Origin: Tsukamurella ocularis
Lineage (GTDB): Bacteria; Actinomycetota; Actinomycetes; Mycobacteriales; Mycobacteriaceae
NCBI RefSeq assembly: GCF_024807615.1
Contig: NZ_JANUCJ010000003.1
Span: 806,001 to 870,000 of the forward strand
Length of the DNA: 64,000 bases
Direction: 5' to 3'
Below, piece by piece: positions 24,218 to 31,805 of this stretch (position 1 is the stretch's first letter; each line of letters starts with the position of its first letter). Under the pieces are notes generated by a model. It searched no databases. It had not been told where the DNA came from and worked only from the letters and a program-made list of their open reading frames with translations. Both the position numbers and the translations under genes were made by a program.

Positions 24218-26791
24218 TCAGCCCTCCGCGATGGCGGCCAGCGGAGGCGTACGCGCGGCACGGATGGCGGGCAGGATGGCCGCGCCGACGCCGACGAACG
24301 CGGACGCCACCAGCATCACGATCACGGTGGACCACGGCACCACCACGGAGCCGAGCCCCTCGTCGCGCAGCGCGTGCACGAGCGAGACCCCCAGCAGCAC
24401 ACCGAGCACCAGGCCGAGCGCGGCGCCGAAGACGGCGATGAGCATGGACTCCAGGTAGATCGAGCGGCGCACCTGCGACCGGATGAGGCCGATCGCGCGG
24501 AGCATGCCGATCTCGCGGCGCCGCTCCACCACCGACAGCGCGAGGGTGTTGACGATGCCGAGGATCGCGATCACCACCGCAAGTCCGAGCAGCCCGTACA
24601 GCACGCCCATGAGCGCCGTGATCGCCTGCCCCGCCTGCTCCTTGAGATCGTCCTGGTCGTCGACATTGACCACCAGCAACGGCTTCACGGCCTCCCGCAG
24701 GCGCTCCTTGAGGTCGCTCACCGAGGTGCCCTCCGCTGCGTCGACGAACACCGACTGCGGCGTGACGAGCGGCGTCGACGCGCCGCTCGCAGGCGGGTAG
24801 AGGGTATTCATGTCGGCCGCCGTGATCACGGGGCCGGAGAGGGAACCGCCGGTGCCGGAGTAGATCCCGGTCACCGTGAGCTTCGCCTTCGCCGCGCCGA
24901 CGGCCGACATCGGCTCGACGATCGAGCCCACGTCCCAGCCGCGCTCGCGCGCGGTGCGGTCGTCCACGAGCAGTCCACCCGGCTTGAGCGCCAGTTCGCC
25001 GGAGGTCCGGGTGAGATTGAAGGCGGTGGTGATGTCACCCTCGACCCCGAGCGCGCTGAGCCGGTCGCCCCCGAGTCGCACGGGGACGCCGTAGAGGATG
25101 GTCTTCGCGCCCACGCCGGGCACGTCCTTGATGGCGGTGAGCGCGGCGGGCGGCATACCGAGCGAGGGGGCCTGCAGCATCAGGTCGGAGCGGATGCCCT
25201 TGTCCACCTGGGCGTCGATCGACTTCTGCATCGACGCGCCGAGCGTACCGATCACGCCGACCAGCGCCACGCCGATCACCAGCGCGAAGGCGGTGGCGGT
25301 GGTGCGCTGCGGGTTCCGCATCACATTGGTGCGGCCGAGCCGGCCCGCCGGGCCGAAGGGGGCGGCGATCACCTTGCCGACGCCGCCCAGCAGCGGCCCG
25401 ACGAGGGCGGGACCGCCGATCACGATGGCGAGGATCAGGCCGAAGCCGGCGACGCCGACCTCGATCGCTGCCGTCGAGCCGACCTCGGTCGTGGCCACGA
25501 ACAGCAGCGCCAGCGAGCACAGCAGCAGCGCGGCGCCGACGGCGCCGCGCACGAGCAGCGACTGCGGCGAGCCGCCGTCCTGCGCGCGCATCGCGGCGAC
25601 GGGCGGCACCCGGGACGCGCGCACCGCCGGGATCAGCGCGGAGATCACCGTGACGACGGTGCCGACCACCATCACCGTGATCACCACCGACGGGCTCACG
25701 GCGAGCCCGCCGTCGGGGAAGCCCGCGCCCGCGGCGGTGACCCCGGCGCGCAGCAGCACCGCGAGGCCGATGCCGACGGCGAGCCCCAGAGCGCTGCCGA
25801 CCACGCCCACGACGAGCGCCTCCAGCACCACCGAGTTACGGACCTGGTCACGACCGGCGCCGATGGCGCGGAGCAGCGCGAGCTCGGACAGCCGCTGCGC
25901 CACGAGCATCGAGAAGGTGTTGTAGATGATGAAGACGCCGACGAGGAGCCCGATGAGGCCGAACGCGACGAGGAAGTAGTTCAGGAAGCTCAGGCCCTGG
26001 TTGATCGTGTCCTCGAACTCCTGCCGCACCTGCGCGCCGGTCTGCACGTTCAGGTCGGGCAGGCGCTCGGCGAGCGCGTCGCGCAGCTGCTCGGGCGATG
26101 TGCCCTGGGCGGCGCCCACCTCGATGTACGGGGCGGTCGCGCCGTCGCCGAAGAGCTTCTGCGCCTCGTCCTTCGCGAACAGCGCGCCGAGGTAGCCGCC
26201 GGAATCGGTGGAGATGGTGTACAGCCCGACGATCGTGACGTCGGTCGGGCCGGGCGAGTGCGGCGCGACGATGGTGGTCTTCGACCCCACCGGTAGCTTC
26301 AGCCGTTCGGAGGCGGACTCGTTGAGCACCATCTCGTTCGGGGCCGCCGGTGCCCGGCCGGAGGTGATCTTGAGGCCGTCGGGGTCGAGGTTCTCGCCGG
26401 GCGGAAGGTAGGCGCCGCCGACCTGGGGGGCGCCGGTGGGCGAGACCACATCGCCGTTGCCGTCGCGCAGGGCGATGGTGCCGGTGACCGCGGGGACCAC
26501 GACGCGCACACCCGGCACCGTCTTCACCTGGTCCACGACGGACAGCGGCACGCCCGGGCCCGACGGGCCGAATCCGCCCTGTCCCTGAGCGTTCTCGGGC
26601 GATATCCGGGCGTCGACACCGACGGCGATCTTGTCGGAGATCCCATCGAAGGCCTTCGACAGCGTGCCGGTGAACACCATCGAGCCGGCGATGAACGACG
26701 TGCCGAGCAGCACCGAGAGCACCGTCAGGACAAGGCGCCCCTTGTGTGCCAAGAGGTTCCGCAGCGCCACCCGGCGCATCGGGTTGGCCAT
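24218..26791 (-). CDS. FtsX/MacB-type ABC transporter permease
   Basis: An 857-residue permease with a duplicated FtsX layout: N-terminal helix (RNLLAHKGRLVLTVLSVLLGTSFIAGSMVF), large extracytoplasmic domain, three helices near residues 260-400, then a second set with a further extracytoplasmic domain and a final three-helix FtsX block (VIAILGIVNTLALSVVERRREIGMLRAIGLIRSQVRRS). Such permeases act mechanically with their ATPase in lipoprotein, peptide or lipid handling at the cell surface. The start ATG shares one base with the stop of the ATPase gene (TGATG), so the pair is translated together. The substrate is unknown. Confidence 0.88.
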   Translation of the reverse strand: MANPMRRVALRNLLAHKGRLVLTVLSVLLGTSFIAGSMVFTGTLSKAFDGISDKIAVGVDARISPENAQGQGGFGPSGPGVPLSVVDQVKTVPGVRVVVPAVTGTIALRDGNGDVVSPTGAPQVGGAYLPPGENLDPDGLKITSGRAPAAPNEMVLNESASERLKLPVGSKTTIVAPHSPGPTDVTIVGLYTISTDSGGYLGALFAKDEAQKLFGDGATAPYIEVGAAQGTSPEQLRDALAERLPDLNVQTGAQVRQEFEDTINQGLSFLNYFLVAFGLIGLLVGVFIIYNTFSMLVAQRLSELALLRAIGAGRDQVRNSVVLEALVVGVVGSALGLAVGIGLAVLLRAGVTAAGAGFPDGGLAVSPSVVITVMVVGTVVTVISALIPAVRASRVPPVAAMRAQDGGSPQSLLVRGAVGAALLLCSLALLFVATTEVGSTAAIEVGVAGFGLILAIVIGGPALVGPLLGGVGKVIAAPFGPAGRLGRTNVMRNPQRTTATAFALVIGVALVGVIGTLGASMQKSIDAQVDKGIRSDLMLQAPSLGMPPAALTAIKDVPGVGAKTILYGVPVRLGGDRLSALGVEGDITTAFNLTRTSGELALKPGGLLVDDRTARERGWDVGSIVEPMSAVGAAKAKLTVTGIYSGTGGSLSGPVITAADMNTLYPPASGASTPLVTPQSVFVDAAEGTSVSDLKERLREAVKPLLVVNVDDQDDLKEQAGQAITALMGVLYGLLGLAVVIAILGIVNTLALSVVERRREIGMLRAIGLIRSQVRRSIYLESMLIAVFGAALGLVLGVLLGVSLVHALRDEGLGSVVVPWSTVIVMLVASAFVGVGAAILPAIRAARTPPLAAIAEG

Positions 26792-27570
26792 CAGCGGGCG
26801 ACGAGCTCGTCGAGGTGGATCATCTTCTCCAGCACCCGTTCCGCGGTGGGCCTACGCATCTCATCGACGATGCGGCCGTCGGCGAGGAAGACCACGCGGT
26901 CGGCGTAGGACGCGGCGCGCGGGTCGTGGGTGACGATCACGACGGTCTGCCGGTAGTCGTCCACCGCAGCGCGCAGGATGGACAGCACCTCGGCTCCGGA
27001 GCGCGAATCCAGGTTGCCCGTGGGCTCGTCGCCGAAGATGATCTCGGGCCGCCCCACGAGCGCGCGGGCACAGGCGACGCGCTGCTGCTGGCCGCCGGAC
27101 AGCTCAGTGGGGCGGTGGCCCAGCCGGTCCCGCAGCCCGAGGCGGTCGATCACCGCGTCCAGCCACTGCTGGTCGGGCTTGCGCCCCGCGATGTCCAGCG
27201 GCAGCGTGATGTTCTCGATGGCCGTGAGGGTGGGCACCAGGTTGAAGCTCTGGAAAACGAAGCCGATCCGGTCGCGCCGCAGCTGCGTGATCTGCTTGTC
27301 GTTCAGCGAGGTCAGCTCCGTGCCTCCCACCTGCACCGAGCCTCCGGACGCCGCGTCGAGGCCCGCGAGGCAGTGCATGAGCGTCGACTTGCCCGAGCCG
27401 GACGGCCCCATGATGGCGGTGAACTCGCCGGCCCGGAAGTCGACCGAGACGCCCGCGAGGGCGTGCACGACGTTGTCGCCCTCGCCGTAGACCTTGGTGA
27501 CGCCGACGGCCCGCGCGGCCACCGTCTCGGGCGTGGGCAGCGTCGCCGGCGCGAACGGAGTCTGTGACAT
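26791..27570 (-). CDS. ABC transporter ATP-binding protein (LolD/MacB type)
   Basis: A 259-residue ATPase with Walker A GPSGSGKST, Q-loop VFQSFNLVPTLTAIENI, signature LSGGQQQRVACARAL, Walker B IIFGDEPTGNLD and H-loop VTHDPRAASYADRV. The sequence is typical of the LolD/MacB/FtsE branch that works with FtsX-type permeases. It is followed directly by its permease. A palindromic segment overlaps the region just before its ATG at 27570 and may control the operon. Confidence 0.92.
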   Translation of the reverse strand: MSQTPFAPATLPTPETVAARAVGVTKVYGEGDNVVHALAGVSVDFRAGEFTAIMGPSGSGKSTLMHCLAGLDAASGGSVQVGGTELTSLNDKQITQLRRDRIGFVFQSFNLVPTLTAIENITLPLDIAGRKPDQQWLDAVIDRLGLRDRLGHRPTELSGGQQQRVACARALVGRPEIIFGDEPTGNLDSRSGAEVLSILRAAVDDYRQTVVIVTHDPRAASYADRVVFLADGRIVDEMRRPTAERVLEKMIHLDELVAR

Positions 27571-27600
27571 GTCACCGAGAATGCCAGAATCTCGTCACCT
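27571..27600. promoter_or_regulatory. Inverted repeat within a GTCACC direct repeat before the ABC operon
   Basis: Immediately upstream of the ATPase start, CGAGA (27576-27580) and TCTCG (27590-27594) form an inverted repeat with a 9-base centre. The block is framed by two direct GTCACC copies (27571-27576 and 27594-27599). It lies within 30 bases of the start codon, so a bound protein or a hairpin here would affect initiation. Confidence 0.45.
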
Positions 27601-27676
27601 GCGACATCGGGGCGATCCCCCACACTGAACCGGACACCGCGGAGTGCGGCCCGCAGGCATCCGTCATGATGGACCG

Positions 27677-28159
27677 ATGCGCCTCGAACCTCGGATCCTC
27701 ACGCAGCTCTCGGGCGTGCTCGACCTGCGCGACGGGAAGTTCTTCGGCAGCTGCTTCGGGCACCGAGTGCCCGACGACCTGCTCGCCGCCGTGACCGTGC
27801 ACGGCGCCGCGACCAACCGCGCCACCGCCGGCTTCGCATCCCCGTCGCGGGCGCAGGCCGCGATGCCCGTCGAGCTCGAGCACTGGGACGCCGTGCCCCC
27901 GTCGGACGGCGAGTGGGACACCGTGCTGCACACCCAGCTGTGCGTGGATACGTCCGGCACGGTCGAATGGTTCTCCCCCACCGCGGACGGCCCGGGTCGA
28001 GTGCTGGAATTCCCCATGGCCCGCGGCTTCTACGAGGTCGAGGCGGCAGCGCGGCACGCCGGTGAGGGCGACGATCACTGGCGGCTGCGGTTCTGGTCGT
28101 CTCCGGAGTACGGCCCGGACCTCGCCGAGATCCGCGAGATCGCCCTCCTCGCCCGCTGA
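27677..28159 (+). CDS. Hypothetical protein, 160 residues
   Basis: I do not recognise this protein. The ATG at 27677 (MRLEPRILTQLSGVLDLRDG) starts a single soluble domain of mixed alpha and beta character. Codon use is like its neighbours, with strong third-position GC, and the frame is open to a clean stop. Notable stretches are FFGSCFGHRVPDDLLAAVTVHG and the charged, aromatic C-terminal half (HWRLRFWSSPEYGPDLAEIREIALLAR). No signal peptide or membrane helix is visible. It is divergent from the ABC exporter operon with 106 bp between starts, and 100 bp separate it from the EccA-like gene on the same strand. Confidence 0.55.
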   Translation: MRLEPRILTQLSGVLDLRDGKFFGSCFGHRVPDDLLAAVTVHGAATNRATAGFASPSRAQAAMPVELEHWDAVPPSDGEWDTVLHTQLCVDTSGTVEWFSPTADGPGRVLEFPMARGFYEVEAAARHAGEGDDHWRLRFWSSPEYGPDLAEIREIALLAR

Positions 28160-28223
28160 GGGCGACGCTGTCCTCCGCCCCCCGCGCGTTCGCCGAATGC
28201 GCCCGCCGCGCGCCGCGCGCCGC

Positions 28224-28242
28224 TACTGTGATCGCAACATCG
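28224..28242 (+). promoter_or_regulatory. Possible promoter -10 box and ATCGCAACATCG element before the EccA-like gene
   Basis: TACTGT (28224-28229) fits the actinobacterial -10 pattern TANNNT. It is followed by ATCGCAACATCG (28231-28242), which ends 17 bases before the start codon. The same 12 bases occur on the minus strand just upstream of the shorter NRPS gene, also after a TATAGT box. This may be a shared start-site motif or chance. Confidence 0.35.
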
Positions 28243-28259
28243 GGGTCTGGGGGGACCAC

Positions 28260-29930
28260 ATGGGCACATCTGCGCTCCGCGCGTTCCAGGCGGGTATCGC
28301 GTCGCTGGGGATCGGTATCGGCGAGTTCGAGGCGGTGCCGCGCGACGCCGCGCTCGCGCGACGCGCGTTCGAGGCCGCCACCGTCGCCGATCCCGGCATG
28401 GCCGACGCCTGGCTGGGCCGCGCCGCCGCCGGCGAGAACACCGCCGAGGTGCTCGCCGCGTTGCACCGGAACGCCGACGCGATCGGCGCTGACACCCGTC
28501 GCGTGGGGCTCGCCCCTGGCGTGCTGACCGGCACCTTCGCCACCGGCCTCTATGTCGACTACCCGCTGCGCGACGCCGCCACCGCGCGCGTCGCCTACGC
28601 CGCGCGTCTGCTCGCCGACGGTGCGCCCGAGGAGGCCGAGCGCGTCCTGGACGCAGCACCGTCGTGCCCGATCGCGCGCTACCAGCGCGCCGTCGTCGCC
28701 GCCCGGTCCCGACGGTGGCCGGATGCGCTGACTGCGCTCGACGGGCATGCGGAGTGGGACGACGCCGTGCTCTCCGCGGCAGCGGCCACCGTCGCCGGCT
28801 CCGCTGCGGCGCAGCTCGGCCGGTTCGCGGAGGCCGCCCGCCTGCTGACCGTCGCGGCCGAGGGGCCGGTGCCCGGTGCGGCCGCCGCGGCCCGCTACTG
28901 CCACGCCCTCGTCCTTCGCGAGCAGGGCGAGGAGGAGCGCGCCCGTGAGCTGCTGGAGCGGGCGGCACCGTCGTACCCACCGGCGGAGGCGGCGCTGCGC
29001 GACCCGAGCCATCGCCTGGTGCTCGACGCACCCGATTCGCCCGGCCCGGCCCCGGAGACGCCCGGGGCGGGCGACGATCTGCTGGCCGCAGCCGCCGACG
29101 AGCTCGAGCGGCAGGTGGGACTGCGGGAGGTGAAGGAGCAGGTCACGCGCCTGCGAACGACGATGCAGTTGGCGCGGGTGCGCGCCGACCGCGGGCTGTC
29201 GAGCGGGAGCCGTTCCCTGCACCTCGCCTTCACCGGCCCGCCCGGAACGGGCAAGACGACGGTGGCGCGGATCGTCGCACGGATGTACCGCGGGCTCGGG
29301 CTGCTGGCGACCGACACTGTGGTGGAGTGCTCGCGCCGCGACCTCGTCGGGCAGTACCTCGGCGCCACCGCCCAGAAGACCTCCGCCGTGATCGACTCCG
29401 CACTGGACGGCGTTCTGTTCATCGACGAGGCCTACACGCTGGTTCAAGAAGGGCTGACGGGCGGCGACGCCTTCGGACAGGAGGCGATCGACACGCTGCT
29501 GGCGCGGATGGAGAACGACCGCGACCGGCTGGTGGTGATCGTGGCGGGCTACGACGCCGAGATCGACCGGTTCCTCGGCTCGAACGAGGGCCTCGCCTCG
29601 CGGTTCGCGCGGCGTATTCGGTTCCCCGGGTACAGCCCGGCCGAGCTCGCCGAGATCGGCTCCGCGATGGCCCGCTCGCGCGACGCTCTGCTCACCGGCG
29701 AAGCCGCGGAGGTCCTCGAGGTCTGCTGCGCCGGCGTCGCCGAGCGGCTGGATCGCCTGGGCAACGGGCGGTTCGTGCGGAACGTCATCGAGGCGGCGGA
29801 GGAGGAGCGGGAACTGCGGCTCGCCGATTCGGACCTCGACCTAGCCGGGGTCGACGAGGCCGTGCTCATGCGGATCGAGGCGGCGGACATGGCGCGGGCG
29901 CTCGACGGGGTGCTCGGCGCCGCGGTCTGA
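28260..29930 (+). CDS. EccA-like AAA+ ATPase (CbxX/CfqX family), apparently orphan
   Basis: A 556-residue protein, close in size to mycobacterial EccA (about 573). The N-terminal half (1-280) is a TPR-like helical array with alternating Ala-rich helices. The C-terminal half is an AAA+ domain with Walker A FTGPPGTGKTTVARIVARMY, Walker B VLFIDEAYTL, sensor-like VVIVAGYDAEIDRFL and arginine finger segment GLASRFARRIRFP. In type VII secretion EccA engages the secreted ESX/PE/PPE substrates in the cytosol. No esx, eccB-E or mycP gene is present here, so it either serves a locus elsewhere or has a different role. The ATG at 28260 follows a GGGGGA sequence. It meets the convergent dehydratase-like gene with one base between stops. 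Confidence 0.87.
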   Translation: MGTSALRAFQAGIASLGIGIGEFEAVPRDAALARRAFEAATVADPGMADAWLGRAAAGENTAEVLAALHRNADAIGADTRRVGLAPGVLTGTFATGLYVDYPLRDAATARVAYAARLLADGAPEEAERVLDAAPSCPIARYQRAVVAARSRRWPDALTALDGHAEWDDAVLSAAAATVAGSAAAQLGRFAEAARLLTVAAEGPVPGAAAAARYCHALVLREQGEEERARELLERAAPSYPPAEAALRDPSHRLVLDAPDSPGPAPETPGAGDDLLAAAADELERQVGLREVKEQVTRLRTTMQLARVRADRGLSSGSRSLHLAFTGPPGTGKTTVARIVARMYRGLGLLATDTVVECSRRDLVGQYLGATAQKTSAVIDSALDGVLFIDEAYTLVQEGLTGGDAFGQEAIDTLLARMENDRDRLVVIVAGYDAEIDRFLGSNEGLASRFARRIRFPGYSPAELAEIGSAMARSRDALLTGEAAEVLEVCCAGVAERLDRLGNGRFVRNVIEAAEEERELRLADSDLDLAGVDEAVLMRIEAADMARALDGVLGAAV

Positions 29931-29931
29931 T

Positions 29932-30462
29932 CTAGCGGGACCCGGCGACGTTGGCGGCGTAGGCGTCGCTGTTCGACGGCCCGGTGCCGGTCATCATCAC
30001 CTCGTCCGCGAGGCGGTCGGCGGCCTCGAGGTCGATCCCGGTCTCGCGCTGGCTGTGCACGATGAAGATCTCCGCATCGAGCGAGGGTTCCTCGCCCGCG
30101 TACGCCATGCACTCGACCACGATCAGGTCGGTCTCCGCCTTGACCGTGTGCGAGGTCAGCCGGACCCCGAGGCTGAGCACGTCGCCGACGTGCAGCGGGC
30201 GCAAGTACCTGAAGGTCTGGCCGGCGTGCATGATCGCCGACAGGTTGCACCCCGGGATCGCCTTGCCGACGACCGCGGACGCGGCCTGCAGCATGGGCGC
30301 GCCGAGCATCGTCGGCGGGACTGCCACGTCCGCCGGTAGGCGGCGGCTGACCGCGTAGGGGACGTCCCAGCTGCGGGTCGCACGGGCGAAGGACCGCACC
30401 GTCTCGGCACCGATCTCATAGGCATCGGGGAACCACAGTTCCCATTCGTCGGCGACGACCAC
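29932..30462 (-). CDS. MaoC/FAS1-like hot-dog dehydratase-type protein
   Basis: A 176-residue single hot-dog domain protein similar to N-terminal MaoC dehydratases and to the HadA/HadC subunits of mycolic-acid synthesis. Visible are the N-terminal YEIGAETVRSFARAT motif and the hot-dog helix segment CNLSAIMHAGQTFRYLRPLHVGD with the following strands. A clear catalytic Asp/His hydratase pair of the MaoC type is not evident to me, as is usual for the non-catalytic HadA/HadC type partner. The GTG at 30462 is preferred because GAGGAG lies about 5 bases upstream; a GTG at 30468 is too close to it. It may assist fatty-acyl dehydration, but no catalytic partner gene is adjacent. Confidence 0.68.
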   Translation of the reverse strand: MVVADEWELWFPDAYEIGAETVRSFARATRSWDVPYAVSRRLPADVAVPPTMLGAPMLQAASAVVGKAIPGCNLSAIMHAGQTFRYLRPLHVGDVLSLGVRLTSHTVKAETDLIVVECMAYAGEEPSLDAEIFIVHSQRETGIDLEAADRLADEVMMTGTGPSNSDAYAANVAGSR

Positions 30463-30558
30463 AGTCACTCCTCGAAGGCTCTGCCCTCGTGTGGAGATCC
30501 GGAGGGACGTGCAAGCATAACCACAGGTCGGGTGGGATCCCAAACCCAGCACAGCCCC

Positions 30559-30578
30559 GTGACAACACGACCTGTCAC
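30559..30578. promoter_or_regulatory. Perfect palindrome GTGACA-N8-TGTCAC between divergent genes
   Basis: The 166-bp gap between the divergent dehydratase-like and monooxygenase genes contains GTGACA (30559-30564) and TGTCAC (30573-30578), a perfect two-arm operator-like site with an 8-base centre. It lies 51 bp before the monooxygenase start and 97 bp before the other gene. Which regulator binds is unknown; no regulator gene is adjacent. Confidence 0.6.
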
Positions 30579-30628
30579 TCGGCGCCCCCTCGGTGACACC
30601 GCGCCGCTTCCGCACTAGCGTCGAGGGT

Positions 30629-31780
30629 ATGTGGAGGACCAACTCGCTGCGCGTCGCCGTCGTCGGCGCCGGGATCGGCGGGCTGGCGGTGGCCTCCGGC
30701 CTGCAGCGCGCCGGTGCCGAGGTGATCGTCCTGGAACAGGCGGCCCGCTTCCTGCCCCGTGGCTCCGGACTCTCGTTGTTCGCCAACGGCTTCGCCGCGC
30801 TCCGCTCGCTCGGCCTGGAGGAGCGGGTACGGGCGGTCGTGGCAGACGGTCCGCCGTCCGTTCCGTACGGCACCCGGCGCGCGGACGGCACCAGGCTCAG
30901 CGTCTTCGCGGCCTCCACCCTCGCCGAGTTGCGCGTGGTGGACCGCACCGACCTGCACCGCGCTCTGCTCCAGGACCTGGCCCCGGACACCGTCCGGCCG
31001 GGCATCCGGGTGGAGGGCCTCAGCCGCGGGACCCTGGACCTGGGTCCGAGCGGCCTGCTCGAGGACTGGCACGTCCTGATCGGCGCCGACGGCATCCGCA
31101 GCCGCGTGCGCGGCAGCCACGCCGGCGACCCCGGCGCGGCGTACTGCGGCTACGGCGCCTGGCGGGGCATCACCGACGGCCCTGTCACGCTGACCGACAG
31201 CGGGGAGACCTTCGGCCGGGGCGAGAGGTTCGGCTACGTCCCGCTGTCCGACGGCCGCGTCTACTGGTTCGCGGTGCGGCCCGCCGCCGACGACGACCAG
31301 CCCGAGCCGGGTGAGCTCCTGGAGCGCTACCGGGAATGGCACGACCCGATCCCGTCGCTCCTAGCCGCGACTGCACCGGAGCGCATCGGCTACCAGCCCA
31401 TCGAGCGACTGGCGCACCCGTTACGCACCTACTCGCGGGGCCCGGCGGCGCTGGTCGGCGACGCCGCGCACGCCATGCCGCCCACCCTGGGGCAGGGCGC
31501 GAACCTGGCACTGGAGGACGCGGCCGTGCTGGTCTCGCTGCTCCGGCCGATCGCGCGGGACCACGATCCACGCGATATCCCGACCAAGCTCGCCGCCTAC
31601 GACAAGGCCCGCCGGCCGCGCACGCAGTCCATCGCACGGCAGGCGCACCTTCTGGGCGCCGCACTGCAGTGGCCCACACCGCTGTTCGCGCGCGGACGCG
31701 ACCTCGCGATGCGCGCCGCTCCGAACGCCGTGATGGACCGGGCCTTCCGCAGCGCGCAGCGCTGGTCGCCGCCCGACTGA
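30629..31780 (+). CDS. FAD-dependent aromatic monooxygenase-type protein
   Basis: A 383-residue group A flavoprotein monooxygenase. Motifs are VAVVGAGIGGLAVASGLQRAGAEVIVLEQ (FAD Rossmann, GxGxxG), the DG motif HVLIGADGIRSRVRG and the GD motif PAALVGDAAHAMPPTLGQGANLALEDA. Such enzymes hydroxylate aromatic or polyketide-type substrates with NAD(P)H and oxygen. The ATG at 30629 begins just before the FAD motif. It is divergent from the dehydratase-like gene and ends 25 bp from the convergent end of the shorter NRPS gene. It is next to the NRPS but on the opposite strand, so a tailoring role is possible but not shown. Confidence 0.85.
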   Translation: MWRTNSLRVAVVGAGIGGLAVASGLQRAGAEVIVLEQAARFLPRGSGLSLFANGFAALRSLGLEERVRAVVADGPPSVPYGTRRADGTRLSVFAASTLAELRVVDRTDLHRALLQDLAPDTVRPGIRVEGLSRGTLDLGPSGLLEDWHVLIGADGIRSRVRGSHAGDPGAAYCGYGAWRGITDGPVTLTDSGETFGRGERFGYVPLSDGRVYWFAVRPAADDDQPEPGELLERYREWHDPIPSLLAATAPERIGYQPIERLAHPLRTYSRGPAALVGDAAHAMPPTLGQGANLALEDAAVLVSLLRPIARDHDPRDIPTKLAAYDKARRPRTQSIARQAHLLGAALQWPTPLFARGRDLAMRAAPNAVMDRAFRSAQRWSPPD

Positions 31781-31805
31781 CGAAACGCGGTGGCTCGCGC
31801 CAGAA

